A stretch of DNA of 64,000 nt, taken from positions 34,983 to 98,982 of the forward strand of contig KZ111185.1 of NCBI GenBank assembly GCA_002077045.2. Reading direction: 5' to 3'. The translations under genes were made by a program, and so were the position numbers. Below the pieces are notes generated by a model. It was not told the DNA's origin. It did no database searches and saw only the letters and a program-made list of their open reading frames with translations. Below, one piece after another: positions 1-13,200 of the stretch. The first letter of the stretch is position 1. Every line of letters starts with the position of its first letter. The stretch comes from Rachicladosporium sp. CCFEE 5018. Lineage: Eukaryota; Ascomycota; Dothideomycetes; Cladosporiales; Cladosporiaceae.

Positions 1-1564
1 TGTTGAGACGCTCGAACCGGTACTTGATGGTCATCATCTCCTGACCACCTTCGCCCACGTTCTTCTCCTGCCACATGTGCGTGATCTTGTAGCACCCAAG
101 CACATTGTACTTGTGTGGCATTGCGGAGGGAGAGTCACCGCAGCGATTGCCGCAGATGATGTAGACGGGAGTCTCATGCTGGATGTTGTTCATCACGGCT
201 TGGACCTGAGCGTGATTGAGGTCGTGATCGGACACCTGCGTGAACTCGCCAGTGTCCTTGTCGTTGCCCATCTGGCCGCCGGCGCGCGAGATAATGACGT
301 CTTGGTCCATATATTCACGAGCAGAACCGCAAGCATCCCTCAGGAACCCAAAAGCTGTGCCCTGGTATGCATAGCAGCCACCCATGGACGAGCGGAAGTA
401 TGATGTTGTCTCAATCAGCTCCGTGCGACCAGACGCCCACACAGTGGGCTGACCCACAGGCTGTGGCTTCTTGCCTACTGGTTCCCGTGCGCACAACCTA
501 CGAGAGAGTGCAAGCAGCTCCGGATCGGTTTCAGCATCGAGATCGCTGAACAGTGCGACGGTCGGCAGCGTGATGCCCTTCTGCTTGGGTGTGCGCGTCT
601 TTGGAGTAGCGTCTGTGTCATCGTCCTTGGCCTTAGGCTCTCTAGGCTTACGGACGCGGGGAGTCTTGGGCGTCTTCGGAGTCTTAGGGGTTCTCGCTCT
701 GCGGGTCGAAGCGGCCTTGCTCTTGCCTGTGGCGACCGCTTTGATAGGCGATTGGGTTCCAGGCAAGGGGACGTTCGAGGTATCCATAGCATTATCTGTC
801 GGACTAGAGGCTTCTGCGTCCGCATCGGAGCCATGCGCCATGTCCGCAGCATCATCGTCAGCGAACTCCTTAGCTGACTTTGGTGGAGGAAATGAAAGTT
901 CTTCGTCATCGCTAGCATCTCGCTTCCGCTTCATGCCAGCCATCTGCCTCTTGGCAGGCTTCGGCTTCGGCGCCGGTGTTGGTGCACCGGCTGCTCGTTG
1001 AGCTTTCGTGTGCGCAGTCTTTGCGACAGCGAGCTTACGCTCAGCTGCTGGCTGAGACAATCTCTTCGTCTTACGCTTCGGACTACGGCTGCCATCTGAG
1101 AACATCGCTTCTATGTCCTCATCAGACACAAACCGTGGACCGACGGCAGTGGCGCCTGTACTTGGAGTTGGAGTGGCGTATCCGAGGCGCACAGGTGCCT
1201 TGCGCATGCGCTTTGAGGTTGAGACATCGACAGGTGGCGCATCAGCCATGGCAACGTCGGGCGTCTCAGCTGTTGTGGCGATCACCGCGGCACTTTGGAT
1301 ATCATCGGCCATGACGACGTCGGCGTGCTCAGCTATAGCCACAGAGCCCGACGATGCCACTCGCATCCCAACGTCCTCGATGTCCGAGAGATCCGAGTCT
1401 TCGTCGCTCAGGTTCGAGGTCATCGTAAGGGCGGGAGTGGAAGCCGCGATGGAGCTGCTGGAAGAGAACTGCGCAGCAGCAGCGGTGCCCAGATCCATCA
1501 TGGAATTTCTCTGCGCAGCGAGTATTTCGCGCCTCTCCTTCATGGTCATGTTGTCGACGTCCAT
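1..1564 (-). CDS. Nuclear protein with SRA/YDG-like domain (3' end beyond window)
   Basis: One open frame runs from an ATG at 1564 to the left edge (521 codons seen, no stop), so the C-terminus is missing. The first ~370 residues are low-complexity and charged: short acidic patches, an SPKRKTKR basic stretch, and a run of TPK repeats followed by RVRKPREPK that resembles an AT-hook/nuclear-localisation tract. From about residue 395 the sequence is ordered. It contains a conserved-looking ETTSYFRSSMGG segment, then IISRAGG, DHDLNHAQV, PVYIICGN and a final KYNVLGCYKITHMWQEK...KYRFERL. The order of GG turn, DxxL, PVxxI.G, Y.V.GxYK and W.EK resembles the SRA/YDG fold that reads methylated DNA. That assignment is by eye. 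A chromatin or DNA-binding role is inferred. No intron is needed. Confidence 0.6.
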   Translation of the reverse strand, partial: MDVDNMTMKERREILAAQRNSMMDLGTAAAAQFSSSSSIAASTPALTMTSNLSDEDSDLSDIEDVGMRVASSGSVAIAEHADVVMADDIQSAAVIATTAETPDVAMADAPPVDVSTSKRMRKAPVRLGYATPTPSTGATAVGPRFVSDEDIEAMFSDGSRSPKRKTKRLSQPAAERKLAVAKTAHTKAQRAAGAPTPAPKPKPAKRQMAGMKRKRDASDDEELSFPPPKSAKEFADDDAADMAHGSDADAEASSPTDNAMDTSNVPLPGTQSPIKAVATGKSKAASTRRARTPKTPKTPKTPRVRKPREPKAKDDDTDATPKTRTPKQKGITLPTVALFSDLDAETDPELLALSRRLCAREPVGKKPQPVGQPTVWASGRTELIETTSYFRSSMGGCYAYQGTAFGFLRDACGSAREYMDQDVIISRAGGQMGNDKDTGEFTQVSDHDLNHAQVQAVMNNIQHETPVYIICGNRCGDSPSAMPHKYNVLGCYKITHMWQEKNVGEGGQEMMTIKYRFERLN

Positions 1565-2709
1565 GATGATCGAGGATGCAGAGATTTCGGAGAAAGTGAA
1601 GGGTCGAGGTCGAGAGGTGTATGCGCTATGCGCAAAGGAAGTAGAGGCCACAAGGCCCGAAGTAGGTGTATCAAAGGATGTCCAAGGTTGATCAAAAAAG
1701 TCCAAGTTCAAAGTTGTCTGTATGGAAGTGGATGAGTGGTTCAAGAAGGACCCAGAATTCGAGACCTTCCTAGTGGTCTAGAGTGGGTCTCAGCGGGAGG
1801 TCCCGCCGACGGCAAGCACAATCTACTAACATGTGCGTTCGTATAGTGAAGGAAATTTGGCTGCGGCGTAGCACTGGAAGTGAAGCTCGTGGTGCGGGAT
1901 CCGTGGTGGAATGTGGTATATAGGCGGGCTTAGCGCCGGCTCGAAAGTAACTTTCCCGTATGGAGGAGGGAAGAGTTGTAGAGAACGTAGACGTGATTCG
2001 AGATCGTTTGTGCAGGACGCCGTCGAACATAGTGCGGCAGTACAGAGGTTGTGGTGGTTGTGAAAAGTAAGGTATAACTGCCTCAAAGACATGAAGTCGG
2101 CTTCCTGGATGGGCTAGCTCGTACCAGCCATAGCTAAATGGGGCGCCACATTGACTTTGCTCAGTACCAGCCTTCAACCTCACCCATACCATCATTATAG
2201 ACACACGAGATACAATTTTCCGCACCATACTAGGTGTACTTACAGCATGATCTCTTGTATCCGGCCAAGCAAGCTGTGTATGGAAGGTAGGAGATGGAAG
2301 AGACAAGGGTACTTAGTCTGTCTAAGGCTGTCCCAGCAATCAGCTCCACCAACAACAATATCCTGACACCTGCCTGGCAAGCCGTGGCATTGTGTGCACG
2401 TGTAATGCCTGTTGTCCAAAGTCCTGCTATTCCTGCGCGAGCGCCTGTAGTAGACAGAGCCGCTCGCTCCCATCCGATGAGTGTCTCCTGTGCACATCTG
2501 CAGCGGGTGTACACAGTGTGCAGCCTACTGACCACTCATAAACCCAATGCGATTCGTGAAGTAGTCATATGTGCCAAGATCGACTCAGAGCATAGTATCC
2601 ATGCCTTGTCGCTAGTCATAGGAACGAAGGAAGAAGTTGCGCCGCTGCGCTTCATTGTAAGTCCTCCCCTCCCGTCAGCATCGCTGCCGGGCATAATAGC
2701 CAACCAAGA
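1565..2709. other. Intergenic region upstream of the SRA-like gene
   Basis: This stretch holds the promoter and 5' leader of the minus-strand gene that starts at 1564 and the 3' flank of the zinc-finger gene that ends at 2710. Open frames of 60-180 codons exist in several frames, but they overlap one another, lack consistent codon use and resemble nothing I know. No RNA gene or repeat was recognised. Confidence 0.5.
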
Positions 2710-5700
2710 CTAGAGTCCGAGATCGAGCACTCTATCAGGCGCATTGAGGAAGTCACGTCGAAACTTGACAATGACGTCGGCTATGGCGTTGACGTCTTTG
2801 CCGCTGTCAGTACCACGCAGCGCCTTCACCACTGCTCCGAGACCCTGCTTCCACCGCTGCTTAGACTCAGGGGTACCGGCGGGAATGTTGTTGGTGCCAT
2901 ATACACGAAGGAGATCCGAGTCTGTGAGCAGGTAAGTCTGCGTCAGTCGTGGACACCGCCAGAAGAACCGTGGAAAGCGGAAGCGCGAGGAGAAGTGTGT
3001 TGTAGGAAACGACGTCTACGCACCATTGTAAGCAATATCACGAAAGTGCTGAAACTCGCAGTCAGCTCTCGTGCATTGCTTACCGTCAAGCTCAGTGCTG
3101 CAGAGAGCAACTTGATCCTTGATCTTGTTGTTGTACGTCAAGGACTTGTGGCCGCCTGGCACATACGAGTTGAACTCTGGATGATAGCGGAAGTTCTTGA
3201 AGCGTGCCAGCGGCGTCTGGTAGGGTGTGAAACGCGACTTCGGCTGCTCGTCCGGCTAATGCGCACTTCAGTATTGACTCTTTCCCTTGCATCAGCGATC
3301 TCGACCCACCTCTTCGATTTCGTCTACTTTCTTTTCACGAGCTGGCTGTAGCTCTGGCGCAACGTCTAGATCGTATACCTGCGCGAAATTTTCACTGTCC
3401 GTGGCGACCGTGCTCAATTGTAGACCGGGGCTGTCAGCCTGTAGAGGCGCCGGTGCCATCGACGACCCTGCCGCAGCATTGCGCTCCGCGCGGGACATGC
3501 CTGCGTTGCCCAGCTCAGCCAGCTTGACAGCTATCCTCGCCTTGCGGGCTTCTTCGGACAGTCTCTCTTCCTCGAGCAGCTTCTCCCGCCCCATAGCAAG
3601 CACTTCTTCCTTGGTCCGCACGGGCTGTTGCGCCGTGGCAGTGACATCCTCGATTTGAAACGGGACAACACCTGTAGGCGGTGGGTGTAAGTCCTGACTT
3701 GGCGCACTCTGCTGCAACGACCCACTCGTCGAAGGATCATCTCCAGCTGACTCCAGCATTTCGCGCATATCCTCGGGCTCGTAGTCGTCCTCAGATTCTT
3801 CATCTGACGACAAGGACATCGCCTGCTCAGCAGAATCCAATGGAGACGTAGGCGCGGGTTGTGTGTTAACAGTACTGGAAGGTAGAGTAGATGGCAGAAC
3901 AGCAGGCTGCGCGCTTCCGTACATCTCTGCGTCACTGTCGTCGATTGAGGAAGCATCGCTTGAGTCAACGTCTCGAGGGTGCTCTGCGACAGTGCTGACC
4001 GGGACCGGCGCTGGAATCTCTTCGATCTTAGCATCGGACGAGTCGTCACTGCTCTCGTCTTCAGACTGCTGTGCTGCACTTTGACCGAGCTGGGCCTCGG
4101 CATTCGTCTTGTTGGCCACGTCAGTTGCTGATCCATCCTGCAAATCGTCGTCTTGCCCAAGCAACTCAATCTCATAGTGCTCGTCTGCAGCCTCATCCTC
4201 GACAGCTATAGCGACCTGCTCTGAAGGTACATCCTCCTCGATCTCGCCGTCCTCTTCGCTTGACAGATCCATCTCGTCGGCTGTGCTTGAATCTGACAGC
4301 TTGTCTGATGCCTCATCTGCCTGGACAAGCATGTTGGCAGCAGATTCGATGGACGGGCCAGCAGGTGGCGCAGCCGCTTCACCAACGGCACCTGTGCCGG
4401 GCGTTGCTGTAGGTACCGTGTCGACTGCTGTTAATGTGCCATTCTGCACGGGCGTACTCGATCCTCGTGCCTTCGCCTTTTGTGCCCGCATATTTTCTAT
4501 CCGCTTGTTCATCTCCTGAATCTCCAGTAGCTTGCGATGATAAGGCGTTCCGCCGGGTGTGCTACTGCCGGAGGTCATGTCCGCTGTGAAGCTGCCAAGA
4601 CTCGGCAGAGCAACCGCAGATGGCGGGAGCGCGTTCTGTGCATGGCGGTCGCCTGGTGTCGTCGCAGGCACATTGGTGGTCGCTGATGTATCAGCGTCTT
4701 CTATGTCCATGTCGTCCTCGTCGTCCACCTCGCCTTCCTCATCGCTATTGTCGATGACCACATGATCGACCACCGACTTGCCGAATGTGCGCTTGCTTGG
4801 GTACGTGCTGATAGCAGTACTGCCACGCTTGACTCCTGCTGCGATAGCACTGAGCGCGACAGAGTTGCCAGGATCTGAAGGGGAGAAAACGCTATTCAGG
4901 TGACTAGACGAATCCGAGTCGTAGGTGCTAAGCGCATTTGATGAGGTATGCCCAAGGGCAGCTTTGGGTACGGACGATGCGATTGGCTGCGTTGCGAATG
5001 TAGTCTGTGTCGGTGGCGCGGAGGGGAATGGAAGTCCGGGCAGCTGTGTACCGAATGGACTGCCCGACATGAACAACCCTGGCAAGCCGGGCAGACCACC
5101 GAACGAAGGTCCAGATGGCGAGTAGACTGACGTGCTAGCAAGTGGCGCTGGAGGCTGCTGTTGCGAAGACGGCGGGCCATGCATGTGCTGCATTGCAACA
5201 CTGCTAGAGCTATCTTGCACGCCTGCCGTAGGCAGCGGAGTAGGCTGTACAGCTTGAGATGCAATGGCAGCAACAGCGTCGTGTACATGTTGAGAGGAGA
5301 GATCAGGTGCGGCAGCGTGTACTGCTTGCGCGACAGCATTGTACATGGCCGTCCCACTCGCGCCGCCAAGTTGTGACCCGGGCTGAGCGCTGCCGGGCGT
5401 CATATCACCTCCGTCTTTGCGAGTTCGCGCTTCCTTGAGAGCTGCCAGACGCTGTTTCACTAGCTCTGTGTTTATCTGGGTTTTTGGTCTGGCCTCTGCT
5501 GGCATCATGGGCGGATTCGTGCCAATGGCAGGCTGCGCTGGAAGCTCTCGCGCCGCTGTTGGCATGGCTGCTGGCATTGGTCGCGTCTGCTTTGTTGCCG
5601 TGACTGAGGCAGGTGGCTCAGATATCAACGACGCCGCCGACTGGGACGGCGCGACGTCGGTGGCGCTCGCCTTCGAAGCTGGTGCGGCTGCCTTGCTCTT

Positions 5701-6600
5701 CAAAGCTTGAAGTCGAGCCAAATAGGCCGAGCGATCTCCAGCCTCGGCTGGTTTGACAGGCGCAGTCTTCTTGATTCCAGGTGCCGTTCTTGGCAGAGCA
5801 GATGTAGCGGGCGTGGCGGCTGCTGGCTTCGTGAGAGTGTTACGATCGGCTGTTGGTAGTGCGGTATTCGCCGACTGCGATGAAGTAGCTGGTATCAAGT
5901 TCGAAGCCTTCGCCTGTGGTACTGGGGCGACTTGATCGAATGGTCTTGTGGAGGTTGAAACATCTTCCAGCTGCTTGCGAACAGGAGCCACTCCAAGGCC
6001 CAGCTCATGATACAGCAAACGTAGTAAGCGAGCATCATTCACCTCACTGGCCAGATCGTCGAAGGAGAAGCCAGCCTCATGGACAGCTACAATGAAAGAT
6101 TTGGCGGCATCTCGTCTCGCCTGACGATGCGCTGAGACTCTAGCAGACACGAGTGGCGAAGGATGTGTCACACTGGGCTTTCGAACCCGATTCTTGCCAT
6201 CGCTTGGTCGTCGCCGACGATCTGTCGCAGATGGACTTCGCTTGCGAGGACCTGTAGGTGGGGGATGTAAGAAGTCACGCTGTCCACTGATGTCCATGTC
6301 ATCTTCATCCCATTCCCCTTCCTCTTTATCTGCAGCAACACCATTTGTGTGACCGTTGCTCGTCGGCCTCACGCCGTTCACGCCCTCTGTGGACGGCCTC
6401 GCATCTTGATTCGGCGTTGGCACGAGAGTCTGTGGAGGCTGTGGTGGCAACTGGAGCTGTCCTGTCTGGAACAGATGTCCGATCACGGCGAGTTGTTCGG
6501 GTGATATGCCTTGCAACAACGCGCTCATATCCACAGCCGGTGGCTGAGCATTTGATCGCGCATTGCCCTGTTGGGTTACGGATGGGATCGAGGATGCCAT
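2710..6600 (-). CDS. Red1/ZFC3H1-like zinc-finger protein
   Basis: Three exons are read: 6600-3310, 3255-3024 and 2921-2710. Introns 3309-3256 (54 nt, phase 0) and 3023-2922 (102 nt, phase 1) give 1244 residues. Most of the protein is disordered, rich in Ser/Pro/Thr/Ala with acidic blocks. The short second exon carries the diagnostic part: FTPYQTPLARFKNFRYHPEF, then C-STELDGKQ-C-TRAD-C-EFQ-H, matching the fungal putative zinc-finger domain of Red1/ZFC3H1 proteins. The last exon (SDLLRVYG...VIVKFRRDFLNAPDRVLDLGL) matches the tail that usually follows it. Fission-yeast Red1 is the scaffold of the MTREC/NURS complex, which hands unwanted nuclear RNA to the exosome; this role is transferred by family. 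The frame is open to 6726, but the first strong ATG is at 6600. It is divergent from the myosin gene. Confidence 0.8.
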
Positions 6601-7242
6601 ATCTCTCGCGAGCGCTGTGCAGCCTCGACGCAGCTGGCTCTCGATGCTTTTGAACCCTCGTCTACCGACTGTGTACGTCGAAGTGAAGGAGACAGTGATC
6701 ACATGCAAGACCTCGTCTGCGCTCAATCATACTATGCAGATCCCGTGACACCCCAGTGGTTCGGCGCGTATCGAGCGCACCATGGAGAAGAAACTTCGAC
6801 ACGCTCTAGACAATGTGTCGCAAGCAGCACGACTCCTGCGTGATCAGGAGAAGCGAGCGTAATGACACCGATAGCGCAATACTCTACGCGGTGAAGCGGA
6901 TGTCGTCGCGGTGGTGAGGGCTAATGCAGTGTGAAGACGGGAGGGGGGTGTGACCAGATGGAAGTCGACGCGGACAAATCTCGGGGAAGCCGCGGTTGCT
7001 AGCGGCTTTTGGTGTTTACACATGGAAACCTTAAACTGCGATTGAAGCAAGAGCGACTGGCGGGCAGCACATCAGCATCGCCATCACGACTTTACGACTT
7101 CGAGAGTGTCATCTGTACATAATACTGGATAATCGGGGCTTGATCAGGTAGAGCAACGCCTTTCATGACTTGGCACACATTGCCATAGATGCGTGTATTT
7201 GAGCACGCGTCTCACTGAGACATTGCACGAGCAAAAGGCGCA
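6601..7242. promoter_or_regulatory. Divergent promoter region, Red1-like gene / myosin
   Basis: These 642 bases separate two divergent start codons and must hold both promoters and 5' leaders. No specific operator could be named. The open frames inside are short. Confidence 0.5.
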
Positions 7243-10200
7243 ATGAGTGCGCAGGCGCAGAACGGCCCACGATGGCGAAATAGCACAATGGGGCCTCGCG
7301 ATGCAGACACTCCATCGCCTGGTCCGCCACCAGGACATGCTCGAACGCGATCGGGCATCGCACAAGCACCCATTTCGCCAAACTTCCCACCAGGACATAT
7401 GAGGAATCAGTCAATCTCTGATCTGCGACCTTCTGGACTGGCTCGAAGTGACTCGAGGAGACTAGGGTCTGCGCGCGGCGCCTCGCCTGTTGGGACTTTT
7501 GCGCCGAAGTTCATAGAGCAGGAGAGCCTAGATGGACAGACGGACAAGGTGCGAGGTATCGATGGCGAGAACGATTTCTCTGGGAAGAGATACGTCTGGA
7601 TGAAAGATGATGCGAAGGCGTTCGTCAGAGGCTGGGTGGTGGAGGATCTGCCAGACGGGGTGCTTCGAATACAGTGCGATGATGGCAGCCAACGCGATGC
7701 ACCGGCAGATGGCGTGGACAAGGTCAACCCGGCGAAATTCGACAAAGCGGACGATATGGCTGAATTGACGCATCTGAATGAGGCAAGCGTGGTACACAAC
7801 CTGCACCAACGATATCTGGCAGACCTCATCTACACGTACTCTGGACTCTTCTTGGTGACGGTGAACCCCTATGCGCCACTCCCTATATATGGACGGGACT
7901 ATGTCAATATGTACAAAGGACAGAGCAGGGATGAGACGAAGCCGCACATATTTGCCATGGCTGATGAGGCATTTCGGAGCTTAGTGGACGAAGGCGAGAA
8001 CCAGTCAATCTTGGTGACTGGCGAGTCCGGTGCTGGCAAGACAGAGAACACGAAGAAGGTGATACAGTACCTGGCTGCAGTCGCGACCTCGGACACGCCT
8101 CGAGCCAAATCAGGAGGACGGCAACTATCGAATCTGTCAGAACAGATACTGCGGGCGAATCCGATCCTGGAGGCTTTTGGCAACGCCCAGACAGTGCGCA
8201 ATAACAATTCGTCACGTTTCGGCAAGTTCATCAGGATCAAGTTCACACGGTCTGGTCAAATAGCTGGAGCCTTCATCGACTGGTATCTGCTTGAGAAGAG
8301 TCGCGTGGTAAAGTTGAACTCCCACGAGAGGAATTACCATGTCTTCTACCAGCTGCTGCAAGGCGCAGATCGTGCGATGCGGCGAGATCTGCTGCTCGAT
8401 GGGATGGATGTGGAGGACTTTGAGTACACCCGGCACGGCAACGAAACTATCGCTGGTATGTCTGATGTGGCTGAGTGGAATTCGCTCCTTGAAGCCTTTC
8501 ACATCATGAACATTTCGGAAAAGGAGCAGAAGGCTATACTCGCGACTATAGCCTGCGTCCTGCATCTTGGTAACATACAGGTCGTAAAGGAGAGCCTGCG
8601 CGGTGATCAAGCAGCGCTGCACCCCGATGGCGAGGAGGCAGTGCGCAAAGCTTGCCATCTCATGGGTGTGGACGCAAGCACTTTCGTGACGGCTCTGCTT
8701 CACCCTCGAGTCAAGGCCGGGAACGAGTGGGTCGAGAAGGCGCAAACGCCAGAACAGGCGCGACTTGCAATCGATGCGCTCGCAAAGGGCATATATGAGC
8801 GAGGCTTCGGCGATCTCGTGACTCGCATCAACCGACAACTAGATCGTACTTCTTCTGGGTCGTACTCTGAAGACACCTGCTTCATCGGCGTGCTCGATAT
8901 TGCTGGATTCGAGATCTTCGAGGACAACAGCTTCGAGCAGCTGTGCATCAATTACACCAACGAGAAGCTCCAGCAATTCTTCAATCATCACATGTTCGTC
9001 CTTGAGCAAGAGGAGTACGCCCGAGAGCAGATCGAGTGGAAGTTCATTGATTTTGGGCGAGACTTGCAGCCCACGATCGACTTGATTGAGCTGCCGAACC
9101 CGATCGGTATCTTCTCATGCCTGGACGAGGACTCTGTCATGCCCAAGGCTACTGACAAGAGTTTCACTGAGAAGCTACACTCGCTGTGGGATCGCAAGAC
9201 ACCCAAGTATAAGCGCTCGCTACTCAGTCAGGGCTTCATGCTCACTCACTACGCTGCCGAAGTCGAATACTCTACCGAAGGCTGGCTGGAGAAGAACAAG
9301 GATCCTCTGAACGACAACATCACCCGGCTACTTGCTCGTTCCTCCAACAAGCACGTTGCTCAGCTCTTCTCTGACTGCGCTGACACTGATGATGCTGGAG
9401 AGGGCGGTATGCGCAGTCGTGTTAAGCGAGGTCTTTTCCGCACTGTCGCTCAACGGCACAAAGAGCAGCTATCGACATTAATGAATCAACTGCACTCGAC
9501 ACACCCTCACTTCGTCCGATGTATTCTGCCCAACCACAAGAAGCGGCCACGAGATTTCAGCGCACCGCTGGTACTCGACCAGCTTCGATGCAACGGTGTG
9601 CTGGAAGGCATACGAATTGCCAGGACCGGCTTCCCGAATCGACTGCCCTTCGCCGAATTCCGCGCTCGCTACGAAATCCTCTGCAAGAACATGCCAAAGG
9701 GTTACATCGAAGGCCAAGCAGCTTGCAAGCTGATGCTCGAGAAGCTCAATCTCGACAAGTCCTGGTACCGCGTCGGCCTTACCAAGGTCTTCTTCCGCGC
9801 TGGTGTTCTTGCCGAGCTCGAAGAGGCTCGAGACACGCTCATCCGTGACATTGTCGCGCGCTTCCAGTCTGTCGCTCGGGGCTTCACGCAACGACGAATC
9901 GCACACAAGCAGCTCTACCGAGCAGAAGCTACTCGTGTGATCCAGCGTAACTTCAAGGTGTACTTGCAGATGCAGGCGAATCCATGGTGGCGACTATTTG
10001 TGCAGATGAAGCCAATGCTAGGCGCAACACAGCAGTCGATTGAAGTCAAGAAGCGGGAGGAGGAGATCGAGAAGCTTCGCCACAAGATGGAGCAAGAAGA
10101 GCAGCACAGACTCAAGATCGAAGATGACCGTCGTAAGGCCGAGGCCGCTATCAAGAACGTGCAGCAGACTCTCGAAGCCGAGCGAGCACTTGCACTGGAC

Positions 10201-13200
10201 AAGGACGAGATCTTCCGGCGTCTGCAAGATCGAGAGGCAGAGCTGACGGAGAAGCTGCAAGGCTCACTTGATGACCAGGACAACCTTGAAGGGCAAATTG
10301 ATGAGCTGATCGCTGCGAAGAAGGCTGCCGAGGACGAGGCAGCGATCCGATTGAAGCAAGTCGAGCAAGCGAGCCAGATCATCACACGTCTGGAGAGCGA
10401 GAAGGTAGACCTCAATGATCGCATGGCTGAGCTCGATGCCCATCTACAAGCTGTTGAGCATACCAAGTCACAGAGGAGTGAGCAGGAGGACCGACTTGCT
10501 CAAGAAATCCGTATGCTCCAGAGTCAGCTCAGCCTACGCGAGCGGAAATTGCAAGACCTCGAGACCAAGCTACTCACTAATGATCAGGAGCTCGACCAGA
10601 AGCTGTCGACCGCCAATCAGGACTTACAGGGCGCTAAGAAGCAGGTCAGGGAGCTGCTCGATGAGGACCGGTCGGTACGCCAACAGATGTCTGACTTGTC
10701 GTCCACATCCTCTAAGTTCGAAGATGTCATTCGACGAAAGGACAGCGAGCTCGCCATTTTGAGAAGCGACATGCGGAAGTTCCAAGACGACCGCAAGCGC
10801 TTCGAAGACGAGAAGCTTCAGCTCACTGGTCAGCACAGCAGCGTGCAAGATCAGCTGCGCCAGACGCGCGCCGAGATGGACGCAGTCCGAACCCAGCATG
10901 CACAACTCGAGCGCGAGGCAGCCGACGCTAGGCGAGCTCTCGATGAGCACACGTCTGCGAATGAGCAAGTTGAGATGCTTGAAGCACAGCTGCACGACAT
11001 CAAGGGTGACCTCTTCCAGGCACAGACCGATCTCAGTCGCGAACGCCAGTCCCGCGACGATGTCAAGCAGATCGCCTCTGCTGAGCTGGATGACCTCAAG
11101 CGCGAGTATGATGCCCTCAATGAGAGCAAGCTTACCATCGAGAGGGAAATGTACACCCAGTCAGACGTCACCCGCCGAGCGACCACTGCTCGCGAACAAG
11201 CTGAGGAGGAGCGGAAGGAGTACCAGGCCGAGCTCCAGGGCTTGCGGAAGAAGTTCATCGAGCTGCAGGAGGCTAAGCTTGAGTGCGAGACCGCAGCTGA
11301 GCGCAAAGTTACTGCACAAGCGAATGAGCGACATGGCGCCCTACGCCGTGACTTCGACGAGGCTGTCCAGCGAAACGACGCCCTGGAGAGGGAGCGCAAT
11401 CAATTTGCTGGTGAGGTTCAGCGACTGAAGCAGCTAATTTCGGACTCCGACTCCTTCAAGCTGCATCACGATCAGGACAAGTTGCGCCTCGAGCGTGAAG
11501 TAGTGACAATCAAAGGCCGACTGACAGCTTCGGAGAATGACAACCGCGCTCTTCTGAACAAGGTACAGCAGAAGAATCTCGACATCGCACGATCAAATTC
11601 CAAGGCCAGCGACAATCAACGCACTCGCTTGAATCAGCTTCTGGCCGACAAGACCAAGGCGGATGAGGAAGTCAAGAAGTTGCAGCGACAGGTCAATGAC
11701 TCACAGCTGCTGATCACATCGCTGGAGAAGCAGAAGGAGAAACTTACGCTAAGCCTCGAAGACCTCAATCACGAAGTCGATCGCGAGCATAAGACGACCC
11801 GCAATGCTGAGCAGCAGTCGTCGACTATCAATCTACAGCTCGCCGAGGCGAACAGAAAGCTCGAGACTGAGCGACAGCTCAAGTCGCAGGCGCAGCAGAA
11901 TACTCGCGCAGTGCAAACGTCGCTGGACAGCAGGGAGCAAGAGCTGAAAGACGCCCGCGAACATCTGCAACTACTTGCCAAAGTCTTCAACCCTGAGCAC
12001 GGCCGTCTGCCAGCCAACCTTGACGGCACCTCAGCCTCATTGCAGAAGACCATTGACATCGCCCGCAAGCTCGAGTCAGCTGAGCAAGCTCTACGCATGG
12101 CCACGAATCGCTGGTCTCGCGCCGAATTTCAGCTTGAGAACGTTCGGTCGCAGCATACTGAAGATATGCAGGAGAACGACACTCGCCACCAGTCATCGAA
12201 GCGCGCATTACTAGAAGAGATGAACAGCAGTCAGGTTAACGCCCGCAATTCGCCGTCTCATCTCCGTCGCGAGTGGACCGGCGAACGCGCAAAGACTTTC
12301 TCCCCCGGCAATGCTACGCCTGCATCGCATCAGAGACAGATGAGTAACGCCACTGACCACTCAGCGCGGTCGGACCGGACAGTCGACACGGTGACGTACA
12401 ACAACCGGATGGATCTTGCTGGCGAGCTGGAGCTTATGCAGAACCAGCTGCAGATGTCTGAGATGCGCAATCGGCACTTACAGTCGCAGATCGATCGCAG
12501 TCCAACCAAGCCTGGCTATCAGCAAGAAGAGAGTCCCTCAGTCCGGCGAGTGCAAAAGCTGGAGCGGGAGAACTTCCGCCTGCATGACATGCTCGATGAC
12601 TCGGCGAGGAAGGTCTCGGCGCTGGAGCAAAGTATTAGAAGTGGCCAGCTCTCGCTGAAGGAAGTACAGACGAAGAGTCACGAGGAACTGTACGACCTCA
12701 TAAACTCACAGGAGCAGTCTCGACGCTCACTACTGACGACCCACAACGCCGCCATTGCCGAACTAGCAGATGCGAAGACAGCCTTCGACGACATAAAGCA
12801 GCACAAGAACGGCGTTGAAGTCGACCTTCGCGATGCAAAATCCGAGCTCAACGAGGTGAAGTACGAGCGCGAGCAGGAAGCTGCGAATCATTCTCAGCTC
12901 CTACAAGAGTTCTCGGACATGCAATTCAAGCTAGACACCGAGGTCTCGAAACTTCAAGACGTCGAATTAAGTCTTGACATGTACAAAGCGCGTTCGGACG
13001 AGTACTTCGCCAAGCTCGAGCAAGCTGAGATCGCCGTGCTGAAAGCCTCTCGAGCTGAGCAGTTCGCGAAATCCCAGGCCAGAGAAGCGGAAGACACCTG
13101 CGCGACGATCATGTCCGAGCGCAAGCAAATGGACATGATGGTCGAAGATCTGCAGCGGCAGACGCAGCAGTACGAGGAGAAGCTCGAGGACCTCTCTGCG

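Noticed and set aside
6601..6726. N-terminal extension of the Red1-like frame to 6726
   Set aside because: The first 42 residues look like translated leader; the ATG at 6600 starts a normal polar N-terminus.
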